Origin: Actinomycetales bacterium
Lineage (GTDB): Bacteria > Actinomycetota > Actinomycetes > Actinomycetales > Microbacteriaceae
DNA length: 64,000 bases
NCBI GenBank assembly: GCA_017308515.1
Contig: JAFKEN010000006.1
Span: forward strand, 168,479 to 232,478
Reading direction: 5' to 3'
Shown here: positions 54,947 to 64,000 of the stretch, in pieces
How the letters are laid out: each line of letters begins with the position of its first letter
Position numbering within the stretch: the first letter of the stretch is position 1
Made by a program: the position numbers and the translations under genes
Notes under the pieces: model-generated
The model's input: only the letters and a program-made list of their open reading frames with translations
The model's database searches: none
What the model was told of the DNA's origin: nothing

Positions 54947-56064
54947 GCGATCGCGACGACGACGGCCCGGCCACGCAGGCGTGGCGGCCGCCGGGCACGC
55001 CGGCCGAGCCGAGCGGGTCCGAGGGTCCCGCGACGCAGCAGTGGATCCCGCCCGGCGAGACCGGGCCCGTCACCCCGCCGGTCGCCGGCGAGCTTCCGGG
55101 GGCCCCGGCGCCCGCCGAGACGGTCGGATTCGGCATCGAAGCCGGCAGCTGGGGCGGGGCCGACGGGCTCGGCTTCGAACTCGCGCCGCCGGTCGCGCCG
55201 GTGCCCTACCGCCCGGGCGGCGTCGGCGGTCCGCCCCCGCTCGGCGATCCCACCGCTCCGCCCGCCGCCGGGCCGGGCGGCGCGTCGGGTGCGGGCGCGA
55301 TGGGCATCGACGACCTCTTCGGCGAGGACGCCTTCCGCGAGTACCGGCCGGGCCAACCTCCGGGCCCTCCGGCGGGCGAGCCGCGCCCGGAGCGGGAGCC
55401 GCGCCCACCCGCCGCGCCGCTGTCGCGCCTGCAGCGCACCCTCCTCATCGTCGTCGGCTCGGTGCTCGGGCTGCTCGTGCTCGTGACGCTGTTCCTCGTC
55501 GGCACCCGGCTGCCGATCTTCGTGCCGCCGGTGACCGCGCCCACCGCGGCGCCGACGCCGGAGATCCCCGCCGCCGACGCCACCGGCCCGCAGCCGCCGG
55601 GCACCTACCTGTGGAACCAGCTCATCGGCGGGGAGTGCCTCGAGCCCTTCGCCGACGGCTGGCAGGACACCTACGTCGTCGTGGCCTGCTCCCGCCCGCA
55701 CCACGGGCAGCTCGCCTTCCGCGGCGAGTTCCCCGACCCTCTCGACCCCGCGACCGCGAGCCCCGCCCCGACCGACCCGAGCGCCTCGCCGGCGCCGCGG
55801 CCGAGCGATCCGGCGTTCCCCGGCGAGACCGCGCTCGCCGCCGCGGCGGATCGCCTGTGCCGCACCGCGGGAGCGCTCGACTACGCCGCGGCCGCGTCGC
55901 TCACCGACGTGCAGCTGCAGGTCGCGTACCCGGTGTCGGCCGAGCAGTGGACCGACGGCAACCGCTTCTACTACTGCTTCGTGAGCCGCAGCTCGGGCGA
56001 GCCGCTGACCGCGTCGATCGCGCCCACCCCGGCGCCGAGCGCCTCCGCGGCACCCGCCGGCTGA
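54943..56064 (+). CDS. Septum-formation-domain membrane protein
   Basis: This 373-residue protein has a long Pro/Gly/Ala-rich cytoplasmic N-terminus (about 1-160), a single transmembrane helix (TLLIVVGSVLGLLVLVTLFLVG) and an extracytoplasmic domain with the septum-formation-family pattern GECLEPFADGWQDTYVVVACSRPHHGQ plus two later Cys. Its exact role in actinobacterial division is uncertain. Coupled to pyrE. Confidence 0.75.
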   Translation: MSDRDDDGPATQAWRPPGTPAEPSGSEGPATQQWIPPGETGPVTPPVAGELPGAPAPAETVGFGIEAGSWGGADGLGFELAPPVAPVPYRPGGVGGPPPLGDPTAPPAAGPGGASGAGAMGIDDLFGEDAFREYRPGQPPGPPAGEPRPEREPRPPAAPLSRLQRTLLIVVGSVLGLLVLVTLFLVGTRLPIFVPPVTAPTAAPTPEIPAADATGPQPPGTYLWNQLIGGECLEPFADGWQDTYVVVACSRPHHGQLAFRGEFPDPLDPATASPAPTDPSASPAPRPSDPAFPGETALAAAADRLCRTAGALDYAAAASLTDVQLQVAYPVSAEQWTDGNRFYYCFVSRSSGEPLTASIAPTPAPSASAAPAG

Positions 56065-56109
56065 GTCGGCTCTCCGGCCCCGCGTCGGCCGGCGCCCCCG
56101 CCGACCGCG

Positions 56110-56892
56110 TCAGTCGCCCGCGTCGACGAGCTCGTGGACGCCGTCGATGACCTCGCTCGGCCGGAACGGGTAGCGCTCGATCTCGCGCTCGTCGCTGATG
56201 CCGGTCAGCACGAGCACCGTGTGCAGGCCGGCCTCGATGCCCGCGACGACGTCGGTGTCCATGCGGTCGCCGATCATGCCGGTCACCTCGCTGTGCGCGC
56301 CGATCTTGTTCATCGCCGAGCGGAACATCATCGGGTTCGGCTTGCCGACGACGTACGGCTCCTTGCCGGTCGCCTTGGTGATGAGGGCCGAGATGGCGCC
56401 CGTCGCGGGCAGCACGCCGTCGGCGGAGGGGCCCGTCGCGTCCGGGTTGGTCGCGATGAAGCGCGCGCCGCGGTTGATGAGCCGGATGGCCTTCGTGATC
56501 GCCTCGAAGGAGTAGTTGCGGGTCTCGCCGACGACGACGTAGTCGGGATCGGTCTCGGTCATGACGAAGCCGGCCTCGTGCAGCGCCGTCGTCATGCCGG
56601 CCTCGCCGATCACGAACGCCGAGCCGCCGGGCATCTGCGAGGCGCAGAAGTCAGCGGTGGCGAGGGCGCTCGTCCAGATCCGGTCCTCCGGCACGGGCAG
56701 GCCCGACGCGCGCAGGCGCGCCGCGAGGTCGCGCGGCGTGAAGATCGAGTTGTTGGTGAGCACGAGGTAGGGCGTGCCGCGCTCGGTCCACTGCCGGATC
56801 AGCTCCGGCGCCCCCGGCAGCGGGGTGTTCTCGTGCACGAGCACGCCGTCCATGTCGGTGAGCCAGCACTCGACCCTCGCGCGATCGGCCAT
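56110..56892 (-). CDS. HAD-IIA family phosphatase (NagD-like)
   Basis: This 260-residue HAD hydrolase has motif [14 protein letters not shown], motif II LTNNS, the cap segment [22 protein letters not shown], and GKPNPMMF and GDRMDTDV as motifs III and IV. NagD-like enzymes dephosphorylate nucleotides or sugar phosphates. Its -10 TAGGCT (56899-56904) overlaps the TAG stop of the upstream methyltransferase gene. Confidence 0.87.
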   Translation of the reverse strand: MADRARVECWLTDMDGVLVHENTPLPGAPELIRQWTERGTPYLVLTNNSIFTPRDLAARLRASGLPVPEDRIWTSALATADFCASQMPGGSAFVIGEAGMTTALHEAGFVMTETDPDYVVVGETRNYSFEAITKAIRLINRGARFIATNPDATGPSADGVLPATGAISALITKATGKEPYVVGKPNPMMFRSAMNKIGAHSEVTGMIGDRMDTDVVAGIEAGLHTVLVLTGISDEREIERYPFRPSEVIDGVHELVDAGD

Positions 56893-56898
56893 GCGGCC

Positions 56899-56904
56899 AG
56901 CCTA
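56899..56904 (-). promoter_or_regulatory. -10 TAGGCT overlapping a stop codon (HAD phosphatase gene)
   Basis: TAGGCT on the minus strand lies six bases before the ATG at 56892. Its TAG is the methyltransferase stop (56902-56904). Confidence 0.55.
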
Positions 56905-57804
56905 GGGGCGCGCACGCCGCGCGCGGCGGGGAGGCTCGGCCTCGGCGACCCACGCGCCCGGCAGCCGCCGCCGCATCACCTCGAGCGCCTGCGGGCTCTC
57001 GTCGACGAGCAGGGCGCGCCGCCCGAGCGCCGTCGCGACCGCCCCGGTGGTGCCGGATCCCGCGAACAGATCGACGACGAGGTCGCCCGGCTCGCTCGAG
57101 GCCTGCACGATGCGGCGCAGCACCCCCTCCGGTTTCTGGGTCGGGTACCCGGTGCGCTCGCGGGAGTTCGTGGGCACGATCGTGTGCCACCACACGTCGG
57201 TCGGCAGCTTGCCGCGCGCCGCCTTCTCCGGGGTGACGAGCCCGGGCGCCATGTACGGCTCGCGGTCGACCGCGGCGGAGTCGAACCGGTAGCTCGCCGG
57301 GTCCTTGACGTAGACGAGGATCGTGTCGTGCTTCGCCGGCCAGCGGCGGGTGGCCTTGCCGCCGTAGTCGTAGGCCCAGATGAGCTCGTTGAGGAAGCAC
57401 TCCCGCCCGAAGAGGGCGTCGAGCTCGACCTTGGCGTAGTGCGCTTCGCGGTAGTCGAGATGCAGGTAGAGCGTGCCCCGCTCGTCGAGCAGCCGCCGCG
57501 CCTGCTCGAGGCGCGGACGCAGGAACCCGACGTAGTCCTCGAACCGGTCGCCGTAGCCGGTGGCCGCGGCGTGCTCGCTGCGGTAGCGCACCCCGCCGAA
57601 CCCGACCCGGTCGCCGTCCTCGTCGCGCACGGCGCGCAGCGGGCGGTGGCTCTGCCGGCGGCCGGTGTTGAACGGCGGGTCGAGATACACGAGGGCGGCG
57701 ACGCCGTCCGGCAGCCCGGCGGTGACGGCGATGTTGTCGCCCCGCACGATCGCGGCCGCGGGGCGCTCGGCGAGCCAGGCCTCCGCATCCCACGCGCGCT
57801 CCAT
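56902..57804 (-). CDS. Solitary DNA adenine/cytosine-N4 methyltransferase
   Basis: This 300-residue beta-class amino-methyltransferase has catalytic motif IV LDPPFNTG near residue 41, then a recognition region and motif I DLFAGSGTTGAVA near residue 247, with TQKPEGVLRRIV before it. It methylates adenine N6 or cytosine N4 in a specific DNA site. No restriction endonuclease, specificity subunit or helicase lies nearby. ATG start with a TAAGGT box six bases upstream. Confidence 0.87.
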   Translation of the reverse strand: MERAWDAEAWLAERPAAAIVRGDNIAVTAGLPDGVAALVYLDPPFNTGRRQSHRPLRAVRDEDGDRVGFGGVRYRSEHAAATGYGDRFEDYVGFLRPRLEQARRLLDERGTLYLHLDYREAHYAKVELDALFGRECFLNELIWAYDYGGKATRRWPAKHDTILVYVKDPASYRFDSAAVDREPYMAPGLVTPEKAARGKLPTDVWWHTIVPTNSRERTGYPTQKPEGVLRRIVQASSEPGDLVVDLFAGSGTTGAVATALGRRALLVDESPQALEVMRRRLPGAWVAEAEPPRRARRARP

Positions 57805-57810
57805 GGCGGC

Positions 57811-57816
57811 ACCTTA
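57811..57816 (-). promoter_or_regulatory. -10 box TAAGGT, leaderless methyltransferase gene
   Basis: TAAGGT on the minus strand lies six bases before the start codon at 57804. Confidence 0.45.
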
Positions 57817-57822
57817 ACAAGC

Positions 57823-57840
57823 CGGGGGCCCTGGCCCCCG
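57823..57840. repeat. GC-rich inverted repeat upstream of the methyltransferase gene
   Basis: CGGGGGCC-CT-GGCCCCCG, 8-bp arms, lies near the end of the 233-base gap between the divergent methyltransferase and surface-protein genes. It may terminate stray transcripts or be an operator. The rest of the gap shows no clear gene or consensus promoter. Confidence 0.4.
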
Positions 57841-58037
57841 AAGGGGGAGCCCCCATCCGGGGAGCCTCCGTTCTGGGGTAAGAACTCGACGCCCGCTCAG
57901 CCCTACCGTCGAGATCGACTCGCACCCGAATCGAGTCCGTCGGCACGGCCGGCGCGTGCCCTCGCGCCGTCCCGCCGCAGTCGCGTACCCCCGTGCCTGC
58001 TCGCGTCGCCGTCGCGCCTGCAACCCGAGGTCCTCCC

Positions 58038-61000
58038 GTGCTCCGGCTTACCCGCACCCGTTCATCGCGTCCGCGCGCTCTCGCCGCCCTCCTGAGCGCG
58101 GTGCTCGTCGCCGCCGGCATCTCCGCCGTCGCGGCCGCGCCCGCGCTCGCCGCGGCCGCGCCCGCCTTCGACTGCTCCGCGCCGCGCTTCTTCGCGCAGG
58201 CGGGCGGCAGCTCCTCGACGCAGCTCAACGAGGGCTCGTACCTCTCCGACGGCACCTCGCAGTGGACTCCGCTGGGCGCGCAGGTCACCGGAGCCAACCT
58301 CTACAACGCCCTCGCCTTCAACCCGGTCGACGAGTACCTCTACGGGATCACGTACGGCTCGGCGGTCGGGCGCTTGGTGCGCATCGATCGCGCCGGGAAC
58401 ACCACCAACCTCGGCCAGACCAACCCCGCGCTGTCGACCTCGGTCTCGCTCTACGACTCGGGCGAGTTCGACGCTGCGGGCAACTACTACGTCGCGACGG
58501 GTAACGCGGGCGGCACCGGCGCCACCACGATCTACAAGCTCAGCGGCGTCGCCGCCGCCACCGGCACCACCGGCACGCGCCCGACCGTGTCGACGATCTC
58601 GCTCACCGGTCAGACCTCCGGCATGAGCTACGCCGACTTCACCTACAAGGCCGGCTACCTCTGGGCGACCCACTACGGCACCGGCGGCAACTACTTCTAC
58701 CGGATCAACATCGACCCGGCGAACGGCACCGTCGGGCTCGTCGCGCGCTTCTCGGCCTCGGGCATCATCCCGGCGGCGAGTTACGGCTCGGCGTTCACGA
58801 TGACCAACGGCAACCTCGCCTTCATCCACACCACCGCGGGGGCGACGCCGGCGCAGATGCACCAGGTGTCGGTCACGAACCCGAGCTCGGCGAGCCCGAC
58901 CTTCGAGCTGGTCAGCTCGGTCGCGGCGCCGACCAACTCCTACTCCGACGCGAGCAACTGCCGCACCGCGCTGCCCGCCTCGCTCGCGCTCGTGAAGACC
59001 GGTCCCTCGACCGTCGTCGCCGGCGGGTCGATCACCTGGGATCTCGCGATCACCAACAACGGCCCCGGCGTCTCCTCGGGCTACGCGCTCACCGACTCGC
59101 TGCCGGCGGGCCTCAGCAACGTGACCGCGACGAGCTCGACCTCCGCGTGCGTGGTCAACGGCGCGCAGACCTCGATCACCTGCAACGGCGGCACCCTCGC
59201 CGTCGGGGCGGTCGGGCACATCACCGTCACCGCGACGGCGCCCACGACGATCGGGCAGATCGTCAACAGCGCGCGCGTCGTCGGCAACGAGGACCCGGAT
59301 CCCGACCCGCCGGCCACCGCCGACACCCAGGTCGCGCAGTCGACCAGCGTCGACACCCCGATCGCGTACACCTCGCCGACGAGCCCGACCAGCGGCAACA
59401 CCACGAGCGCCCAGGGCGGCACGGTCGTGCGCAGCGGCAGCACCTTCACCTACACGCCCCCGGCCGGCTACTCGGGCTACGACTCGTACAGCTACACGAC
59501 CGCCTCCGGCACGACGACCGTCTACGTGACCGTCGCCCCGACCGCGGCGGCCGACACCGCCTCGACCTTCCAGGACACCCCGGTCACGGTGGCGCAGCCG
59601 ACCCTGCTCGCCAACGACGCGGGCTCGGGCCTGACCGTCACGAGCGTGCAGTCGCCGGTCAACGGCACCGTCAGCCTGACCCCCTCGGGCGCGGTCTTCA
59701 CCCCGGCCGGCGGCTACACCGGCCCCGCGAGCTTCACCTACACGGTCACCGACTCCTCGGGCCTGACGGCCACCGCGACCGTCAACGTGACCGTCGCGGC
59801 GACCCCGCCGGCTCCGGTCGCCGCGAACGACGACCTGAGCACCGGCTCGGGGGTCGCGCTCACGATCGTGCCGGGCGACCTCATCGGCAACGACAGCGGC
59901 TCGGGCCTCACGGTCAGCGCGATCGGCCCGGCCTCGAGCGGCACGGTCGCCTCGAACGGCTCCGGCGGTTGGACCTACACTCCCGCGCCCGGCTTCTCGG
60001 GAACCGCGACCTTCCCGTACACCGTGACGAACGGCGGCGGCTCCTCGAGCGCGACCGTGACCGTGACCGTGCGCCCCGACGCCGTGAACGACGCGGCCTC
60101 GGTCGCCGCGGGCGCGACCACGCCGATCGCCGTGCTCGCCAACGACCTCGGCTCGGCCACGACGGTCACCGCGGCCGGACCGGCCGCGCACGGCACCGTG
60201 ACCTTCACCGCCTCGGGCGTCAGCTACACGCCGGCCGCCGGGTACTCCGGCACCGACAGCTTCAGCTACACGCTGACCGCCGACGGCGGCACCGACACCG
60301 CGACCGTCTCGGTCACCGTCGGCCCGGATGCGCGCGACGACTCCGCGAACGCCCTCTCCGGGGTGGCCACGCCGATCGCCGTGCTCGGCAATGACCTCGG
60401 CGCGAACCTCGCCGTGACCGGGGTCGGACCGGCCGCCCACGGCACGGTCGCCTTCACCGCGAGCGGTGTCACCTACACGCCCTCGTCGAGCTTCTCGGGC
60501 ACCGACACCTTCAGCTACACGATCTCCGGCGACGGCGGCACGGACTCCGCGACGGTCACCGTGACGGTGCTGCCGGCCGCGGCGCCCGACAGCGCATCGA
60601 CGCCCGCCGGGCAGGCGGTGGTGATCCCCGTGCTCGCCAACGACCGCGGCGCCGGCCTGAGCGTCGACGCCGTCACCACCGCGGCCGCGCACGGGACCGT
60701 CGCGATCGCCGGCGACGGTCTGAGCGTCACCTACACGCCGGTCGCCGGATTCTCGGGCACCGACACCTTCGTCTACCGCGCGACCGACGGCTCGGGCACC
60801 TCGACCGCCACCGTCACCGTGACGGTCGCACCGGTCGCGGTCGACGACAGCGCCTCGACGCGGTCGGGCACCGCCGTCTCGATCCCCGTGCTCACCAACG
60901 ACCTCGGCGCCGGCAAGACCGTCACCGCGGTCACGCAGGGCGCCCGCGGCGCGGTGACCTTCACGCCCGCGGGGGTCTCCTACACCCCGCAGTCCAGCTT

Positions 61001-64000
61001 CTCGGGCACCGACACCTTCACCTACACGCTCGGCGCCGACGGCGGCAGCACGACCGCGACGGTCACGGTGACCGTCGCGCCGGATGCGGTCGACGACACC
61101 GCGATCGCCCTCTCCGGCGTCGTCACGCCGATCGCGGTGCGTCTCAACGACCTCGGCGCGAACCTCACCGTCACCGCGGTCGGCGCCGCCGGCCACGGGA
61201 CCGTGAGCTTCACCCCGACCGGCGTGACCTACACCGCCGACGCGAGCTTCTCGGGCACCGACACGTTCAGCTACACGGTCACGGGCGACGGCGGCACCGA
61301 CGCCGCGACCGTCACCGTGACCGTCATGCCGGTCGCGGTGGACGACGCCGCGACCACCGCAGCGGGCGTCGCGATCGACATCCCGGTGCTCGCCAACGAC
61401 CGTGGATCCGCGCTCACCATCGACGCGGTCGGCACCGCCGGCCACGGCACCGTCGCGATCGTCGCCGGCCAGGTGCGCTACACGCCGGTGGCGGGCTTCT
61501 CGGGCACCGACACCTTCGGCTACACCGCGGCGGACGGCGGCGGCTCGGGCAGCTCGCTCGCGACCGTCACCGTCACCGTCGCGCCCGACGCGGTCGACGA
61601 CACCGCGAGCGCCGCCCCCGGCGTCGCGCTGCCGATCGACGTGCTCGCCAACGACGTGGCGAGCGGTGCGACCGTCACGGCGGTGACGCAGGGGTCGAAC
61701 GGCACCGTGGCGTTCACCGCGAGCGGCGTCACGTACACCTCGACGGGCGCGTTCTCGGGCACCGACACCTTCACCTACACGATCGTCGCCGACGGCGGCA
61801 GCGACACCGCGACCGTCACCGTGACGGTCGGCCCGGATGCGCGCGACGACTCCGCCTCGACCGACGCCGGCCAGGCCGTGACCGTTCCGGTGCTCGGCAA
61901 CGACCTCGGCAGCAGCCTCGCCGTGACCGCGCACGGAGCGGCGAGCCACGGCACCGTCTCGCACACCGCGAGCGGCGTGACCTACACCCCGGCGGCGGGC
62001 TTCTCGGGCATCGACAGCTTCGACTACACGATCTCGGGCGACGGCGGCACCGACACCGCGACCGTCACCGTGACGGTCGGCCCGGTGGCGACCGCCGACA
62101 CCGCCTCGGCGGTCTCGGGGCTCGTGACGCTCATCCCCGTGCTCGACAACGATCTCGGCACCGCGAAGTCGGTCGGAGCAGCCGGCCCCGCCGGCCACGG
62201 CACGGTCACCGTGACCCCGGGCGGCGTGAGCTACACGCCCGACCCGAACTTCTCGGGCACCGACACCTTCAGCTACACGCTGAGCGCCGACGGCGGCAGC
62301 GACACCGCGACCGTCACCGTGACGGTCGCGCCCGACGCGATCGCCGACACCGCCTCCACCGGGGCCGGCATCACCGTCAGCCTCGACCCGCGCGGCAACG
62401 ACCACGGCACGGCGCTCGCGGTGACCGGGGTCGGCGCGGCGGGCCACGGCACCGTGACCTTCACCGCGACCGGGGTGACCTACACGCCCGCGGCGGGCTT
62501 CTCGGGCACCGACTCCTTCACGTACGCGCTGAGCGGCGACGGCGGCACCGACACCGCGACTGTCACGGTCACGGTGAGCCCGGCGGCGGTCGACGACACC
62601 GCGTCGGCCGTGTCGGGGGTCGCATCGTCGATCGACGTGCTCGCCAACGATCTCGGCGCCGCGCGCACCGTGACCGCGGCGAGCGACGGCGCGCAGGGCA
62701 CCGTGACCTTCACCGCGACCGGCGTGACCTACACCCCCGCGGCGGGCTTCTCGGGCACCGACAGCTTCGAGTACACGCTCACGGCCGACGGCGGCACCGA
62801 CACCGCCACGGTCACCGTGACGGTGGCGCCGCGCGCGATCGACGACAGCTCGTCGGCCGTGGCCGGCACGCCCGCGGCGATCGACGTGCTCGGCAACGAC
62901 CGGGGCACCACGACCGCGGTGACCGGCGCGACCGACGGCGCGCACGGTACGGTCACGTTCACGCCGGCCGGTGTCGTGTACACCGCCTCGGCGAGCTTCT
63001 CGGGCACCGACACCTTCACCTACACGATGGCCGCCGACGGCGGCAGCGACACCGCGACCGTCACGGTGACGGTGCTGCCGTTCGCCGTCGACGACACCGT
63101 CACGAGCGTCGCCGGCGCCCCGGTGACCGTGCCCGTGCTCGCCAACGACCGCGGCGCCTCGCTGAGCGTCACCGGCGTCGGCACGCCCGGCCACGGCACG
63201 GCGAGCTTCACCGCGACCGGGGTGACCTACACGCCCACCGCGGGCTTCTCGGGCACCGACACCGTCACCTACACCGCGACCGACGGCTCGGCGACGACGA
63301 CCGCGACGATCACCATCACGGTGCGCCCGGACGCGGTCGACGACACGGCGAGCACCGACGCCGGCTCGAGCGCGACGATCGCCGTGCTGGGCAACGACCT
63401 GGGCACCGGTCGCAGCGTCACCGCGGCGACCGACGGAGCGCACGGCACCGTGACCTTCACGGCGACCGGGGTGACCTACACGCCGGCACCGGGCTTCTCG
63501 GGCACGGACGTGTTCCGCTACACCCTGACCGCCGACGGCGGCACCGACACCGCCGACGTGACCGTCACCGTCGCGCCGGTGGCCCTGGCCGACAGTGCGT
63601 CGACGACCCCGGGGACGACCGTGGCGATCCCGGTGCTCGGCAACGACCTCGGCCTGCCGCGCTCCGTCACCGGCGTCACCGCTCCCGCGCACGGCACCGT
63701 CACCTTCACGCCCAGCGGGGTGACCTACACGCCGGCGACCGGCTTCACCGGGGTCGACACCTTCGTCTACACCCTGAGCGCCGACGGTGGCAGCGACACC
63801 GCGACGGTCACGGTCACGGTGAGCCCCGACGCGGTCGACGACAGCGCCGCGGCCCGCTCGGGCGTCGCCCGCACGATCGACGTGCTGGCCAACGACATCG
63901 GCGTGAGCCGGGTCGTCACCGGGGTCGGATCGGCCGCGCACGGCACGGTGAGCTTCACCGCGACCGGGGTGACCTACACCGCTGCGACGACCTACTCCGG
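58038..64000 (+). CDS. Giant secreted repeat protein (adhesin-like), 3' end missing
   Basis: A single frame stays open from GTG (58038) to the window edge, at least 1,987 residues. It has a signal peptide (about 1-38, ending APALA), a beta-propeller-like domain (about 45-312, DUF6923-like), and a DUF11 domain (about 314-424; LVKTGPSTVVAGGSITWDLAITNNGP). From about 430 onward come tandem Ig-like repeats with the pattern NDxG...HGTV.FT..GVTYTP..GFSGTDTF.YT..ADGG.DTATVTVTV. Such proteins are cell-surface adhesins or stalks; any wall-sorting signal lies beyond the window. The GTG is weakly supported by GAGG eight bases upstream. Confidence 0.85.
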   Translation, partial: MLRLTRTRSSRPRALAALLSAVLVAAGISAVAAAPALAAAAPAFDCSAPRFFAQAGGSSSTQLNEGSYLSDGTSQWTPLGAQVTGANLYNALAFNPVDEYLYGITYGSAVGRLVRIDRAGNTTNLGQTNPALSTSVSLYDSGEFDAAGNYYVATGNAGGTGATTIYKLSGVAAATGTTGTRPTVSTISLTGQTSGMSYADFTYKAGYLWATHYGTGGNYFYRINIDPANGTVGLVARFSASGIIPAASYGSAFTMTNGNLAFIHTTAGATPAQMHQVSVTNPSSASPTFELVSSVAAPTNSYSDASNCRTALPASLALVKTGPSTVVAGGSITWDLAITNNGPGVSSGYALTDSLPAGLSNVTATSSTSACVVNGAQTSITCNGGTLAVGAVGHITVTATAPTTIGQIVNSARVVGNEDPDPDPPATADTQVAQSTSVDTPIAYTSPTSPTSGNTTSAQGGTVVRSGSTFTYTPPAGYSGYDSYSYTTASGTTTVYVTVAPTAAADTASTFQDTPVTVAQPTLLANDAGSGLTVTSVQSPVNGTVSLTPSGAVFTPAGGYTGPASFTYTVTDSSGLTATATVNVTVAATPPAPVAANDDLSTGSGVALTIVPGDLIGNDSGSGLTVSAIGPASSGTVASNGSGGWTYTPAPGFSGTATFPYTVTNGGGSSSATVTVTVRPDAVNDAASVAAGATTPIAVLANDLGSATTVTAAGPAAHGTVTFTASGVSYTPAAGYSGTDSFSYTLTADGGTDTATVSVTVGPDARDDSANALSGVATPIAVLGNDLGANLAVTGVGPAAHGTVAFTASGVTYTPSSSFSGTDTFSYTISGDGGTDSATVTVTVLPAAAPDSASTPAGQAVVIPVLANDRGAGLSVDAVTTAAAHGTVAIAGDGLSVTYTPVAGFSGTDTFVYRATDGSGTSTATVTVTVAPVAVDDSASTRSGTAVSIPVLTNDLGAGKTVTAVTQGARGAVTFTPAGVSYTPQSSFSGTDTFTYTLGADGGSTTATVTVTVAPDAVDDTAIALSGVVTPIAVRLNDLGANLTVTAVGAAGHGTVSFTPTGVTYTADASFSGTDTFSYTVTGDGGTDAATVTVTVMPVAVDDAATTAAGVAIDIPVLANDRGSALTIDAVGTAGHGTVAIVAGQVRYTPVAGFSGTDTFGYTAADGGGSGSSLATVTVTVAPDAVDDTASAAPGVALPIDVLANDVASGATVTAVTQGSNGTVAFTASGVTYTSTGAFSGTDTFTYTIVADGGSDTATVTVTVGPDARDDSASTDAGQAVTVPVLGNDLGSSLAVTAHGAASHGTVSHTASGVTYTPAAGFSGIDSFDYTISGDGGTDTATVTVTVGPVATADTASAVSGLVTLIPVLDNDLGTAKSVGAAGPAGHGTVTVTPGGVSYTPDPNFSGTDTFSYTLSADGGSDTATVTVTVAPDAIADTASTGAGITVSLDPRGNDHGTALAVTGVGAAGHGTVTFTATGVTYTPAAGFSGTDSFTYALSGDGGTDTATVTVTVSPAAVDDTASAVSGVASSIDVLANDLGAARTVTAASDGAQGTVTFTATGVTYTPAAGFSGTDSFEYTLTADGGTDTATVTVTVAPRAIDDSSSAVAGTPAAIDVLGNDRGTTTAVTGATDGAHGTVTFTPAGVVYTASASFSGTDTFTYTMAADGGSDTATVTVTVLPFAVDDTVTSVAGAPVTVPVLANDRGASLSVTGVGTPGHGTASFTATGVTYTPTAGFSGTDTVTYTATDGSATTTATITITVRPDAVDDTASTDAGSSATIAVLGNDLGTGRSVTAATDGAHGTVTFTATGVTYTPAPGFSGTDVFRYTLTADGGTDTADVTVTVAPVALADSASTTPGTTVAIPVLGNDLGLPRSVTGVTAPAHGTVTFTPSGVTYTPATGFTGVDTFVYTLSADGGSDTATVTVTVSPDAVDDSAAARSGVARTIDVLANDIGVSRVVTGVGSAAHGTVSFTATGVTYTAATTYS
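60075..64000 (+). repeat. Tandem 249-bp Ig-like coding repeats
   Basis: Sixteen units start at 60075, 60324, 60573, 60831, 61080, 61329, 61584, 61833, 62082, 62331, 62580, 62829, 63078, 63327, 63576 and 63825 (last one cut). All are 83 codons except one of 86 and one of 85. Three more divergent units precede them (about 59332-60074). The units are similar but not identical at DNA level. Confidence 0.85.

Noticed and set aside
56902-57804. Complete restriction-modification system
   Set aside because: Neighbouring genes are a HAD phosphatase and a surface protein; no nuclease or specificity subunit is visible in the window.
58062-63941. 1,959-residue open frame on the minus strand
   Set aside because: It is antisense to the surface-protein gene. 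Its sequence is a low-complexity Arg/Gly/Val/Asp mix that mirrors the repeat codons, with no signal peptide or family motif. High GC removes stops on the opposite strand.
60075-64000. CRISPR array
   Set aside because: The repeats are long, coding, in frame and diverged, with no short identical repeats and unique spacers; no cas genes are present.

Overview
The window is GC-rich DNA with GTG starts, many leaderless starts and tightly overlapping operons. It carries HspR/HAIR heat-shock control, a C50-carotenoid locus with heterodimeric CrtYe/CrtYf cyclases, and actinobacterial families such as DUF6421, PaaX and the septum-formation domain. This points to an actinomycete of the order Micrococcales, most likely Microbacteriaceae. 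The family assignment is inferred from gene content, not from a marker gene.

Layout. 1-2.7 kb: the end of an HU gene, a CopD-CtaG membrane protein and a PadR regulator. 2.8-7.0 kb: a one-carbon module, metF-purU-ligM, with a strong terminator, a VanR-like operator inside the metF promoter spacer, and a second purU; together these could strip methyl groups from vanillate-like aryl ethers and turn them into formate. 7.1-11.6 kb: a SsuA/TauA-type ABC importer and a PaaX regulator. 11.7-17.3 kb: a Pif1-like helicase, a LON-domain protein, a DUF427 protein, two small ORFs, heme oxygenase under a probable IdeR box, a DUF2470 protein abutting a tRNA-Gly(CCC), and dcd. 16.9-19.4 kb: a lone receiver divergent from a MASE1 histidine kinase. 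19.4-26.2 kb: idi, crtB, crtI, crtYe, crtYf and crtEb, then a TetR-controlled ABC exporter. 26.3-27.8 kb: an MFS transporter. 27.9-35.7 kb: dnaK-grpE-dnaJ-hspR, a glycosyltransferase and clpB, with HAIR elements at both promoters.

35.8-45.8 kb is the most unusual part. It is a divergent carbohydrate locus under a GntR/HutC regulator with three candidate operators. One arm encodes the regulator, DUF4127, a SIS-domain enzyme and a secreted DUF4434-FnIII-discoidin protein. The other encodes a CUT1 sugar importer, a divergent NanE-like epimerase and a ROK kinase. No sialate lyase or NagA deacetylase lies nearby, so the substrate is probably an amino sugar or acidic sugar that is not canonical sialic acid.

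45.8-57.8 kb: housekeeping and metabolic genes (alcohol dehydrogenase, LLM oxidoreductase, acyl-CoA ligase, threonine aldolase, DUF1232, DUF6421, AEC transporter, xthA, pyrE, a septum-formation protein, a HAD phosphatase and a solitary DNA methyltransferase). At several junctions the TAG stop of one gene also begins the -10 box of the next leaderless gene. From 58,038 to the end runs one very large secreted surface protein with at least 18 Ig-like repeats, most exactly 249 bp long; it is cut by the window edge.
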